Origin: Myxococcales bacterium
GTDB taxonomy: Bacteria; Myxococcota_A; Polyangia; Polyangiales; Polyangiaceae
Assembly (NCBI GenBank): GCA_025355005.1
Contig: JANXLV010000159.1
Coordinates: 1-63,538 of the forward strand
DNA length: 63,538 bases
Reading direction: 5' to 3'
Shown here: positions 35,551 to 44,961 of the stretch, in pieces
Layout of the letters: every line of letters begins with the position of its first letter
Position numbering within the stretch: the stretch's first letter is position 1
Notes under the pieces: model-generated
Seen by the model: the letters and a program-made list of their open reading frames with translations, nothing else
Databases searched by the model: none
What the model was told of the DNA's origin: nothing
Program-made: the position numbers and the translations under genes

Positions 35551-37902
35551 ATGGCGCGCAATAGACTCGTACTCGCGGCACCGGCCATTCTCGTCTCGCT
35601 TGCGCTCGCTCCCGCGTGTGCGCCTGCCTTACACCAGAGCAAGGACGCGCCCGGCGCGGCGAAGGGCGGCATCGCCAACAGCGCTGGCGTTGCGGTCGCT
35701 CCGGGCCAGGCCGGCGCCGCTCGACCGCCCGTGGCGCGTCGTCCCCCGCCGTCCGTCGTGACCTCACCGATGAAGGGCGATCCGGACGCGAAGGCGCTCG
35801 CGGAGGCGCGGCTCCAGACGTTGACCTGCGAGAAGGCGTCGCGCGAAGAGATCGACGCGCGTGTCCGTGCGATGCGCGCCGCGGTGGATGGCTCCTTCCG
35901 CGAGTGGCACGACGCGCAGCCGCAGTGCTGGGCCGACGATCGCGAGCAGTACCTGATGCGCAAGGAGATGGAGCGCGAGCAGGAGAGCAGCTACGAGCGG
36001 CCGATGCAGCCGCGCTATGCGCCACCGCCGCGCTCGATGGCGGACTCCGCGTTCGGCTCGGGATACGGCGGCGGTTCGGCCGGCCCAAGCGCAGCAGCAC
36101 CCGCCGCGAAGGCCAGCATGGTCCCCGTAACGCCCGCGCCGACGTCGTCCGCCGCACAGCCCGCGAAGGCGAACAAGGCCTCCGGCACCAACAACCAGGT
36201 CGCTGGGGTGGACGAGGCCGACATCGTCAAGACCGACGGCGCTTACGTGTATCTTGCATCCAATGGCGCTCTCCGGATCGTGGAGGCCATGAACCCGCGT
36301 GTCGTGTCCGTGAGCGAGGTGCCCGGCGTGGCGCGCGAGCTCTTCGTGATGGGCGATCGCGCGGTGGTCTACACGTCGAGCGGCGGCAGCGGCACGTCCT
36401 GCACGTATGGCTACGACTGCCAGTTCGGCGGCGACGGCACGAGCACCACGGTCACCGTCTTCGACATCAAGGATCACGCGGCGCCCAAGGTCGTGCGCGA
36501 GATGACGCTGTCCGGCTCGCTGATCGCGGCCCGGCGCATCGGGCACGCCGTGCACACCGTGGTGTCCGACAACGACGCCGCTGCGCCCGCTTACGATCTC
36601 CTCCCCGAGGACTTCGAGATGTGCGGCACCATGGAGGACAAGGTCCGCGCGAAGTTCGCGAAGCTGAAGGTCGACAACGAGCGGAAGATCCGCAGCGCGA
36701 CCACGTCATTCCCCACCCTTCGCGAGAACGGCAACGCGCAGGCCATGTGCTCCGGCGGCTTCCTGCGCACGCCCCTGCACGACGGCCAGGCGTTCACCAG
36801 CGTCGTTTCGTTCGATCTGGAGGATGACAAGCAGCGGCCCACGACTGCCACGCTGGAGAGCCGCCCGGGCGCGGTCTTCGCCTCCGCGGACTCCCTCTAT
36901 GTCTCTGTCGTTCACCAGAAGGGCGCGACGTCGGGCTGGTACCGCTCGTATCCCAACGTGAGCGAGGTGAGCGAGATTCACAAGTTCCGCATCGGTGAGA
37001 GCCCGCGCGACACGCACTACCTCGGCAGCGGCCTGGTCCCCGGTCACGTGCTGAACCAGTTCGCGATGGACGAGTACTATGGCTACCTGCGCATCGCGAC
37101 GACCACGGGCCGCGTGCCGGATCCCGGCGTCGCGAGCACCGTCTCCATCCTGACCGAGGCGCAAGGCGGCAACCTGATCCGCGTCGGCGCGATCGAGAAC
37201 ATCGCGAAGGGCGAGGACATCCGCGCCGTGCGATTCGACGACGACCGCGCGTACGTCGTCACCTTCAAGAAGACCGACCCGCTCTTCGTGATGGACCTCT
37301 ACCAGCCCGCGCAACCGCAGATCCTCGGTGAGCTCAAGATCCCCGGCTTCTCGACCTACATCCACCGGATCGATCCCGATCACCTGCTCTCGATCGGCTT
37401 CGACGCGAACGACCACGGCGACTTCGCCTACTTCGACGGCGTGATCCTCCAGATGTTCGACGTGAAGAACCCCACCGACCCGAAGTTGATGCACAAGGAG
37501 AAGATCGGCACGCGCGGCAGCAGCTCGCAGGCCGCCACCGATCACCTCGCGTTCAACTACGTCGCCGACCGCGGCCTCCTCGCGATCCCGATGACCACCT
37601 GCGAGGGCGGCGGAGACGGCTCGAACGGCACCACTGTCGCCTTCAGCGGGCTCCTCGTCTACGACGTCGACACCGAGCGCGGCTTCACGAAGAAGGGCGG
37701 CGTCGAGCACGGCGGTCACGGCGTGAACTGCGGCACCTGGTGGTCCAACGCCACGTCCGCGGTGAAGCGCAGTGTCTTCCTGGACGACCTCGTCTATTCG
37801 ATCGCCGAGGACCGCGTGAAGGTCCAGAACATGCAGCGCTTCGGCACGGACGTCGCGGACATCGACCTTCACACAACCGGCACCGCCGTCTCCGCGCGCT
37901 GA
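35551..37902 (+). CDS. exported beta-propeller domain lipoprotein
   Basis: 783 aa with a lipoprotein signal (SLALAPACAP, Cys near 24) and a disordered Pro/Ala region to about residue 210. The pfam09826-type beta-propeller then begins with NNQVAGVDEADIVKTDGAYVYLASNGALRI, the family signature, and continues with blades such as EDIRAVRFDDDRAYVVTFKKTDPLFVMDL and LSIGFDANDHGDFAYFDGV. Family members are secreted and of unknown function. Two cysteines in CTYGYDC may form a disulfide. Confidence 0.9.
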   Translation: MARNRLVLAAPAILVSLALAPACAPALHQSKDAPGAAKGGIANSAGVAVAPGQAGAARPPVARRPPPSVVTSPMKGDPDAKALAEARLQTLTCEKASREEIDARVRAMRAAVDGSFREWHDAQPQCWADDREQYLMRKEMEREQESSYERPMQPRYAPPPRSMADSAFGSGYGGGSAGPSAAAPAAKASMVPVTPAPTSSAAQPAKANKASGTNNQVAGVDEADIVKTDGAYVYLASNGALRIVEAMNPRVVSVSEVPGVARELFVMGDRAVVYTSSGGSGTSCTYGYDCQFGGDGTSTTVTVFDIKDHAAPKVVREMTLSGSLIAARRIGHAVHTVVSDNDAAAPAYDLLPEDFEMCGTMEDKVRAKFAKLKVDNERKIRSATTSFPTLRENGNAQAMCSGGFLRTPLHDGQAFTSVVSFDLEDDKQRPTTATLESRPGAVFASADSLYVSVVHQKGATSGWYRSYPNVSEVSEIHKFRIGESPRDTHYLGSGLVPGHVLNQFAMDEYYGYLRIATTTGRVPDPGVASTVSILTEAQGGNLIRVGAIENIAKGEDIRAVRFDDDRAYVVTFKKTDPLFVMDLYQPAQPQILGELKIPGFSTYIHRIDPDHLLSIGFDANDHGDFAYFDGVILQMFDVKNPTDPKLMHKEKIGTRGSSSQAATDHLAFNYVADRGLLAIPMTTCEGGGDGSNGTTVAFSGLLVYDVDTERGFTKKGGVEHGGHGVNCGTWWSNATSAVKRSVFLDDLVYSIAEDRVKVQNMQRFGTDVADIDLHTTGTAVSAR

Positions 37903-37926
37903 ACCCGCTCATGTAGACTCGGGCAC

Positions 37927-38376
37927 ATGTCGAAGACCGCTGATGGTCACCCGTTCGATGCGACCCACCCCGATGCGCTCGCTCTCTATTGCTCCGATGG
38001 GCGCTTCACAGACGCGGTAGAGGCGCTCCTGCGCAAGCTCGGCTACCCGCGCCTGGACACGTTGACGATCCCGGGCGGCCCTGCGCTGCTCGAGATGCTG
38101 TCCTCCGATTCGGCGTCGCTCATCGCGCTGCGCAAATCGCTGTCGTTCCTGGTGGTCGCGCACCACATCAAGCACGTCGTGCTCATCGCGCACGAGGGCT
38201 GCGGCTACTACAAGAGCCGCTTCTCCTACGAGTCAAAGGACGCGATCGAGAAGCGGCAGTTGAAGGATCTGAGCTCGGCAGAGGGCTGGCTCCAGAAGCA
38301 CCACCCCACTGCGGAGGTCGCCAAGTACTACGCCCGCGTCCACGCCGCCCGCGTGAGCTTCGAGCAGACAACTTGA
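37927..38376 (+). CDS. short beta-class carbonic anhydrase-like protein
   Basis: 149 aa. The beta-carbonic anhydrase zinc ligands are present: CxDxR as CSDGR (Cys22, Asp24, Arg26) and HxxC as HEGC (His89, Cys92), with the GCGYY loop after it. Beta-CAs interconvert CO2 and bicarbonate. At 149 residues it lacks most of the C-terminal helices of canonical 200-residue enzymes, so activity is uncertain, but the Asp-Arg dyad and all ligands are kept. Monocistronic. Confidence 0.82.
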   Translation: MSKTADGHPFDATHPDALALYCSDGRFTDAVEALLRKLGYPRLDTLTIPGGPALLEMLSSDSASLIALRKSLSFLVVAHHIKHVVLIAHEGCGYYKSRFSYESKDAIEKRQLKDLSSAEGWLQKHHPTAEVAKYYARVHAARVSFEQTT

Positions 38377-38398
38377 TACGGCGGATCTGACACGTAAG

Positions 38399-39919
38399 TC
38401 AGCGGCGTTCGTCTTCGGTCAGGGCGTAGAGCGGCTGGTACTTCTTCCAGAGGTAGTCCAGGTACGGCTCGATGGACATGGGTGAGCCCGTCGCGCGCGA
38501 GACCAGCTCTGCGGGCGTGAATGCCGCGCCGTGCTGGTAGATGTTCTGCGTGAGCCAGTCGCGGAGCTGCGCGAAGTCACCGCGCTCGATGTGAGCGGGG
38601 ATCTGCGGGTGCGCCTTCACGGCCGCGTCGAAGAACTGCGCAGAGAGGACATTGCCTAGCGTGTAGCCCTGGAATGCACCGCCGATCGGCCCGTCGTACC
38701 AGTGCACATCCTGCAGCACGCCGTCCTTGTCCGATGGAACCGCGAGACCGAAGTCTGCGTGGAAGCGCTCACCCCAGACGCGTGGCAGGTCCTTCACCGC
38801 GACGCGCCCTTCCAGCATGTCGAGCTCCAGATCGAAGCGCAGCATCACGTGCAAATTGTACGTCACCTCGTCCGCGTCCACGCGCACGTGCGAGCGCTCC
38901 ACCTTGTTGATGGCGCGATAGAAGGTGTCCAGGTCCACCGCGCCGAGCTGCGTCGCGAAGGCGCGCTGGATCTCCGGATAGAAATGCGTCCAGAAGCCGC
39001 GGCTGCGTCCGACGACGTTCTCCCAGAGGCGCGACTGGCTCTCGTGCACGCCCGAGGACGTGCCCGCAGAGAGCGGTGTTCCGTCGAGGTCGGCGCGGAT
39101 TCCCTGCTCGTAGAGCGCGTGCCCGCATTCGTGCAGGGTGGAGAACAGGGCATCCGCCATGTCGTCCTCGCGCACACGCGTTGTGATGCGCACGTCGCCT
39201 TGCGAGAACTTGGTCATGAACGGGTGGTGGGTCTTGTCCTGGCGCCCGCGGTCGAAGTCGTAGCCGTAGCGCTTGATGACCTCCAGGCCAAACGCGAGCT
39301 GGTCGGCTTCAGGCGTGTGCTTTTTCAGGCACGCGTCGTCCGCTGGCGCGCGCTTCGTGATGGCGCGAACCAGCGGCACCAGGCGGCCCCGCAGCTCCGT
39401 GAAGAGCGCACGCACGCTCTTCGCCGTCACGCCGTAGTCGGAGAACGCGATGAGCGGATCGGCGATGCTCTCGTACCCCGGGAAGCAGTTCGCCATGCGA
39501 CGCGACAGGTCGAGGGTCTTCTCCAGAAGGGGCCGCGTGAGCTCGAAATCGTTGCTCGGACGCGCCACGGTCCATGCCTGGTAGGTGCGCGCAGTGTGCT
39601 CGCTCATCTCCGAGACGAGCGCGCCGGGGATGCGAACCGACTGCTCCCACGTGCGCCGCGTGACGCGAAGGAGCGCGCGATCGGTGTCGTCATCGGGGCG
39701 CGTCGCGAGCTCCTTGTCGAGCACGTCGAGCAGCTTGCCGACCGCCGGATCCGTGAGCTTCTCATGCGCGAGGCGCGTGAGCGTGGCGACCTGCCTGCCG
39801 CGCGCGATGCCGCCGCCAGAAGGCATGTACGTGGCCTGATCCCACTTCAGCAGCGACGCCGCACTGGAGAGATCGTCCACCTCCAGGAGCCGGCCCTTGA
39901 GGTCGTCGAGCGTTGTCAT
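38399..39919 (-). CDS. M32-family carboxypeptidase (carboxypeptidase Taq type)
   Basis: 506-aa cytoplasmic metallocarboxypeptidase. The zinc motif HExxH appears as HECGHALYEQGI near residue 265, with the third ligand in HESQSRLWENVVGRS about 30 residues on. KTHHPFMTKFSQGDVRITTR upstream and DEVTYNLHVMLRFDLE downstream are the other conserved M32 blocks. Length matches the family. It is followed on the same strand, 22 bases away, by nothing coding; the gene beyond is convergent. Confidence 0.96.
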   Translation of the reverse strand: MTTLDDLKGRLLEVDDLSSAASLLKWDQATYMPSGGGIARGRQVATLTRLAHEKLTDPAVGKLLDVLDKELATRPDDDTDRALLRVTRRTWEQSVRIPGALVSEMSEHTARTYQAWTVARPSNDFELTRPLLEKTLDLSRRMANCFPGYESIADPLIAFSDYGVTAKSVRALFTELRGRLVPLVRAITKRAPADDACLKKHTPEADQLAFGLEVIKRYGYDFDRGRQDKTHHPFMTKFSQGDVRITTRVREDDMADALFSTLHECGHALYEQGIRADLDGTPLSAGTSSGVHESQSRLWENVVGRSRGFWTHFYPEIQRAFATQLGAVDLDTFYRAINKVERSHVRVDADEVTYNLHVMLRFDLELDMLEGRVAVKDLPRVWGERFHADFGLAVPSDKDGVLQDVHWYDGPIGGAFQGYTLGNVLSAQFFDAAVKAHPQIPAHIERGDFAQLRDWLTQNIYQHGAAFTPAELVSRATGSPMSIEPYLDYLWKKYQPLYALTEDERR

Positions 39920-39947
39920 GGTCTAACCCTGGACGCGAGAGTCTACT

Positions 39948-42900
39948 TCAGGACTTGCCGCCGAGCAGGTCGTCGAACGCGCGATCGAACTCGTCGTCCG
40001 CACCCACGGCCGCCTTGATGGGGGCCGCCTTCGGCTCTGGCTTTGCGAGCCTGCGCACGCGCTCCTGCACGTCGCGGTAGGCCGGGTCGCGACGCATCGT
40101 CTTCTGGAAGTACGTGAGCGCCTCGCGATTCATTTTCATCTGCTCGTACGCGGCGCCGATCTCGTAGCAGAGCATGGTCTCCTGCTGCGGCTCCTTCTCG
40201 GGCGCATTCAGGCCGCGCAGGAACGCGTCGATCGCCTCGGCGATGCGTCCGCGCTCCATCTCGACCATGCCGATGTTGAACTGGCACACGCACTCGCGCT
40301 TCGGATCGCGCGCGGCGACCTCGAACTCGCGGATGGCGTCGTCCACGAGGCCCATCTCCTTGTAGGCAATGCCGAGGTTCTCGTGCGACTCGGAGTCCTC
40401 GATGCTGATCTGCGCGGCGACGCCCTCCTTGAACTTCGCGAAGACCTCCTCCACGTCGACCTGCTGCTGCTCCTCCTGGAAGGCCTGCCGCGGCGGCGCG
40501 CCGGTCTCGATGCTGTCGAGCGAGTCGATATTCGCGGCGATGTCGAAGCTGCGGTCCTCCTGCGGACGCTCACGCGCGCCGCTGCCACCCTGCACGCCGC
40601 GCATTTCTTCGAGCTGTGCGTCGATCTCGGCGATGCGCTCGCGGAGCAACGGGTGGTTCGGGTTGCGAGCGTAGTGGTCCGCGAGGATCGCGCGCGCGTC
40701 TTCGTAGAGCCCGCGCGAAACGAAGAACTCGCTCTCCTCGAGCGCCTCCTCGAGCTCAGCGGACCCGCCGCCGCTGCTGGAATACGCTGCTGCGGCAGGC
40801 GCAACGGTGGACGGCGCGGCCTCTTCGTCGTACGCGCCGTGCTGATCCGTGCCGTCGCCCCCTCGCGGGTAGTCATTCGCCTGCTGCCCGTTGGCCTGGT
40901 AGCTCTCGCCGGTGTCGTTCCCCTCCAGGTCTTCCTGGTACTGGCCGCCGTCCACCGAGCCGGGGCGGGTCGAGGGAGCATGGCTCTCGGGCTCGTATTC
41001 GTCGGGGCCGTCGAGCGGGAAGCTCGGGAGCGCGCCGTCGTCGTCGCCCATCGGAGGCGGCCTCTGCGACGACGGACGGATGCGCCGTGACTCGCCCGTG
41101 TAGCGGGCGGACACGTCCTCTGGCCCCATCTCTTCCAGGTCGTACGACGGAAGACGATCCTCGTCCCCCGCGCTCGCTGCACCTGGCACATAAGCGGTGC
41201 GCTCGCCGGCGTCGGTGTCCTGAGGTTCGCCCTCGCCCTCGCTCTCGTCGACGATCTCGTAGCCGAGCTCCTGGAGCATCTCGATCGCGCGCTGATTCGT
41301 GGGGTCGAGCGCGAGCACGTCTTGCAGCGCACGCGCCGCGCTCTCGCCGTCGAGCGCGTCGATGTAGAGGCCCGCGATGGCGAGCATCTCGAGCACTGCG
41401 TCCTCGCTCTGACCCGCTTCAAGCAGCGTGTCGCGAAGCGCCTCGCGCACGTCCATCGACCGCGGCTCGATGTCGAGGCCGCTACGCAGCGTCTCGGTCG
41501 CCTTCGCGTACAAACGCACGCGGCGGAATGACTGAGCATCCGCGAGGATCTGCGCCAGCTGCGCACCCACGTCCTCACCGGCCTGCGCTCCGTACTGTTG
41601 ATCATTGCCGTCGGCGTCGGCGGCGTACTCGTGCTGCTCCGCGTAGGCTTGCTCTTCCTGGTACTCGCCCTCGGCCTGGTACTGGATCTCGCCGCCGGCG
41701 TCTGCGGAGTCTGCAGACTCGCCGTACGCACGCTCCGGCACGGCCTCCGTTGCATCGCCGTAGCCCGCATCGTTCTGGTGCTGTCCGTCGCGCCCGGTCT
41801 CGTTGACGGCCGGGGCGTCCCCGTACTGCGGATCGTCCGGGTTGAGCTCGTACGCCTGGCCGTCGGCCTCGTACTCCTGCTCGGCCTCTCCGGTTCCATC
41901 GGCATACGCCTGCTGGTTGCCATCCACGGGATCCGCTTGCTCGTTGACGCTCTCGACGTCGTCGCTCGCGTCCTCGTACGAGAGCTCGTCGACCTCTTCG
42001 ATCTCCTCGTGCTCTTGCTCCTGCTGCGCGTGCGCGTTGCCCGTCAGCATGGGCCCGGACTGCACCTGCGGCCGTGGCGCGCCGAGGGTGTTGTTCTGGA
42101 ACGCGCCCACGGGTGCGAAAGGAGCGGGCGCGGTGTTGCGCGTGACTGCAGGCGGAGGCGGCGGATACTGCGGCTGCGCGCCCCGTCCGCCACCCATGCC
42201 GCTATGGATCGGCTGCGTCATCATGTGCGCCTGCGGCGGCGCCGTCATGCCCGCTTGCGGAGCCTGGCTGTGGATTGGCGCAGGCGCGGGCACGGAGCCC
42301 AGCGCGAGCTTGCGCACGCCTTCGTCGTTCGGGGCGAGCTGCATCAGGCGCTGGATGATCTCGCGCGCGAGATCTGTCTTGCCTGCATCGCGCGCGATGC
42401 GCGCCATTTCCTTCTGGACCTCAAGCGCCTTCGTGCCCTGGCCGATCGCGTTGAACGCGCGCGCGAGCAGCTGCAGCGTGTCCAGATCGCGCGGGTTCGC
42501 CTGGAAGCAGATCTGCAGCTTGGCGAGCGCCTGCATGCCGTCCGCTTGCTGCCCGCGCGAGAGATAGAGCTCTGCGGCGATGCGTGCCTGCTCCGCGTCC
42601 GGCTTGTGGTGGAGCAAGCGCTCGAGGACCTTCAGCGCGTCGTCGCGACGGCCGAGGCCAGCAAGCTGAGCGGCCGCCGTCTTGAACTCGAAGACGGCGC
42701 CGTCGATGTCCTTCGAGCGGCTGAGCGCTTCCGCGAGGCGAAGGTGCGGCAGCGGATTCGTCGGGTCGAGCGCGACGATCTTCTGGAAGACCTCGATGGC
42801 CTCGCCGTCTCGCTGCTGCCGCTGCAGCTTGGTGGCGACCTCGTCGAGGGCGGCGAGCGCGTCGCTGATCAAACCGAGCTGCTGATAGAGCTCCGCGAGC

Positions 42901-43217
42901 CGCGGCGCGATGTGTCCGTACTTTTCGTCCAGGTGCGGGACGTGCTTCGCGATGATCTCGCGGATCTGCTTGTAGACAGCGATGGCCTTGAGCGCCCACC
43001 CCTGCTTCGCGTACAGGTTGCCGACGGACTCGTACGTGGCGATCGCCTGCTCGTGCGCGCCCATTTTCAGCTGGAGGTCGCCGATCTTCAGAAGGGTCCG
43101 GGCGTCATTGGGATCCGCCTGAACCAGCTTCTGGTACTCGAGAACCGCCTTGTCGTACTTCTTCTTCTCGACGTACTTCTGGGCGGCCGTACTGACCTTT
43201 TCTCGGTCGATCGCCAC
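39948..43217 (-). CDS. large TPR protein with acidic low-complexity middle
   Basis: 1089 aa. Residues about 1-300 form consecutive TPR units (AAQKYVEKKKYDKAVLEYQKL, ARTLLKIGDLQLKMGAHEQAI, ALKAIAVYKQIREIIAKHVP and so on). A long Glu/Asp/Gln/Ala-rich disordered region spans about 310-600 (GYGDATEAVPE, QEEQAYAEQHEY...). A second TPR block lies at about 600-690, another at 880-1060, and a short tail follows. The N-terminal repeats look like those of myxobacterial motility TPR proteins such as SgmX, but I cannot confirm orthology. Start is a GTG at 43217 (AIDREKVSTAAQ). Its gap to tldD (43218-43506) holds nothing I can identify. Confidence 0.85.
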   Translation of the reverse strand: MAIDREKVSTAAQKYVEKKKYDKAVLEYQKLVQADPNDARTLLKIGDLQLKMGAHEQAIATYESVGNLYAKQGWALKAIAVYKQIREIIAKHVPHLDEKYGHIAPRLAELYQQLGLISDALAALDEVATKLQRQQRDGEAIEVFQKIVALDPTNPLPHLRLAEALSRSKDIDGAVFEFKTAAAQLAGLGRRDDALKVLERLLHHKPDAEQARIAAELYLSRGQQADGMQALAKLQICFQANPRDLDTLQLLARAFNAIGQGTKALEVQKEMARIARDAGKTDLAREIIQRLMQLAPNDEGVRKLALGSVPAPAPIHSQAPQAGMTAPPQAHMMTQPIHSGMGGGRGAQPQYPPPPPAVTRNTAPAPFAPVGAFQNNTLGAPRPQVQSGPMLTGNAHAQQEQEHEEIEEVDELSYEDASDDVESVNEQADPVDGNQQAYADGTGEAEQEYEADGQAYELNPDDPQYGDAPAVNETGRDGQHQNDAGYGDATEAVPERAYGESADSADAGGEIQYQAEGEYQEEQAYAEQHEYAADADGNDQQYGAQAGEDVGAQLAQILADAQSFRRVRLYAKATETLRSGLDIEPRSMDVREALRDTLLEAGQSEDAVLEMLAIAGLYIDALDGESAARALQDVLALDPTNQRAIEMLQELGYEIVDESEGEGEPQDTDAGERTAYVPGAASAGDEDRLPSYDLEEMGPEDVSARYTGESRRIRPSSQRPPPMGDDDGALPSFPLDGPDEYEPESHAPSTRPGSVDGGQYQEDLEGNDTGESYQANGQQANDYPRGGDGTDQHGAYDEEAAPSTVAPAAAAYSSSGGGSAELEEALEESEFFVSRGLYEDARAILADHYARNPNHPLLRERIAEIDAQLEEMRGVQGGSGARERPQEDRSFDIAANIDSLDSIETGAPPRQAFQEEQQQVDVEEVFAKFKEGVAAQISIEDSESHENLGIAYKEMGLVDDAIREFEVAARDPKRECVCQFNIGMVEMERGRIAEAIDAFLRGLNAPEKEPQQETMLCYEIGAAYEQMKMNREALTYFQKTMRRDPAYRDVQERVRRLAKPEPKAAPIKAAVGADDEFDRAFDDLLGGKS

Positions 43218-43506
43218 GAATTACCTGTTCGCCTGAGCGGCACGACATGGATTTGTCGGCGCGGAAAAGCTCTCGATCCCGATCATGGGACGAGCGCAGC
43301 CTTGAAGAGCACGGGGAGGACGGTCAAGGTCGAGGCACAAGGGAGAGCCACGGACAGAATACCAGCACTTTTCGCCGATTGCATACTTCCCGTGTGATCA
43401 CACCGATCGTGACCGTCGCATGGAACCAGTGGGCGTGCATGTAGGTGCCCCTGCCCCGAAAGAATGCCGCTGATCCAGAGGGCGAAAGGTTTGTTAGCTT
43501 GCCCAC

Positions 43507-44952
43507 ATGGCGACCCTCTCCGAGAACTACTCCGCGCCCTTCGCTGCTGGTGGCTCATCCGAGATCGACGACGAGCTCGCCCGCAAGCTGCTCGTGCTCG
43601 CCCTGGGGAAGGGCGCCGACTACGCGGACCTGTTCTTCGAGTACCGCGCGGCGGGCGGGTTCTCCTTCGATGAGGGCATACTGAAGGGCGCATCGCGCGG
43701 CGTCTCCATGGGCCTCGGCGTGCGTGCGCAGAAGGGCGACGCCACCGGCTACGCGTACACCGAAGAGCTGACGTGGGAGGCCATGAAGCGCGCCGCGGAG
43801 ACCGCCGCGCAGATCGCCACGGGCGGCGGCTCGGTCACGCCCATCACGGTCACGGCGGTGCATCTGCCCGCCCGCTACGACCTGGGCAAGGTCACGCTCG
43901 ACGTTCCCGGCGCGGACAAGAAGGCGCTGCTCGAGCGCGCCGCGGCGAAAGGCCACGCCTACGACTCGAAGGTCATCAAGGTGGAGGCAAGCTTCCACGA
44001 GGACATCCGTGAGATCCTCATCTACACGAGCGAGGGCAAGAAGGCGCGCGACATCCAGCCGCTGATGCGCTTCGGCGTCCGCGTGATCGCGGAGCGCGAT
44101 GGCAAGCGTCAGGAGGGCTCGTCCGGCGGCGGTGGTCGCGCGTCGATGGGATACTTCGACGGCAAGACGCCCGAGTGGCACGCCGAGCGCGCCGCGGAGC
44201 AGGCCGTGCGCATGCTCGATGCGGAGGAGGCTCCCGCCGGGACCATGGAGGTCGTGCTTGCTCCGGGCGACAGCGGAATCCTCCTGCACGAGGCCGTGGG
44301 CCACGGACTCGAGGCGGACTTCAACCGCCGCGGCACCAGCAACTACGCGGGCCAGGTCGGCAACGACGTCGCGAGCACCCTCTGCACTGTGATCGACGAC
44401 GCCACGCTCCTGCAGTCGCGCGGCAGCATCAACGTCGACGACGAAGGCAACGAGCCGCGCTCCACGACCCTCATCGAGAACGGCAAGCTCGTGGGCTACC
44501 TGCACGACCGCCACAGCGCGAGGCACTACAAGCTGGGCCCCTCCGGCAATGGCCGCCGCGAGAGCTTCGGCTCCGCGCCGATGCCCCGCATGACGAACAC
44601 GATCCTCACGGCAGGCCCGCACGATCCCGAGGAGATCGTGAAGAGCGTGAAGCGCGGCATCTACGCGAAGAAGTTCGGCGGCGGGCAGGTGGACATCGCG
44701 AACGGCGATTTCGTCTTCTCGCTCACGGAGAGCTACCTGGTCGTTGACGGAAAGATCGGCGCCCCGCTGAAGGGCGTGAACCTGATCGGCAACGGGCCCG
44801 ACGTGCTCCGGAAGGTCGTCATGCTCGGCAACGACGTCGAGATCTCCGACGGCATCTGGACCTGCGGAAAAGACGGCCAGAGCGTGCCCGTCGGCGTCGG
44901 ATGCCCCACGATCAAGATCAGCGCGATCACGGTCGGCGGCACCAAGGTCTAG
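43507..44952 (+). CDS. tldD: TldD-type metalloprotease
   Basis: 481 aa of the TldD/PmbA (PMBA) family. TldD and its paralogue TldE form a heterodimeric zinc protease that degrades unfolded peptides and matures some RiPPs. TldD carries the HExxxH zinc motif, here LLHEAVGHGLEAD near residue 260, followed by the GTSNYAGQVG loop; this marks it as TldD rather than TldE. No TldE partner lies in the window, so it must act elsewhere or alone. The N-terminal region (DYADLFFEYRAAGGFSF) is conventional. Confidence 0.95.
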   Translation: MATLSENYSAPFAAGGSSEIDDELARKLLVLALGKGADYADLFFEYRAAGGFSFDEGILKGASRGVSMGLGVRAQKGDATGYAYTEELTWEAMKRAAETAAQIATGGGSVTPITVTAVHLPARYDLGKVTLDVPGADKKALLERAAAKGHAYDSKVIKVEASFHEDIREILIYTSEGKKARDIQPLMRFGVRVIAERDGKRQEGSSGGGGRASMGYFDGKTPEWHAERAAEQAVRMLDAEEAPAGTMEVVLAPGDSGILLHEAVGHGLEADFNRRGTSNYAGQVGNDVASTLCTVIDDATLLQSRGSINVDDEGNEPRSTTLIENGKLVGYLHDRHSARHYKLGPSGNGRRESFGSAPMPRMTNTILTAGPHDPEEIVKSVKRGIYAKKFGGGQVDIANGDFVFSLTESYLVVDGKIGAPLKGVNLIGNGPDVLRKVVMLGNDVEISDGIWTCGKDGQSVPVGVGCPTIKISAITVGGTKV

Positions 44953-44961
44953 AGGTCGGTC

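Noticed and set aside
38377..38405. CTGAC/GTCAG hairpin between convergent genes as a terminator
   Set aside because: Only 5 bp, no T-run, and it overlaps the M32 stop codon.
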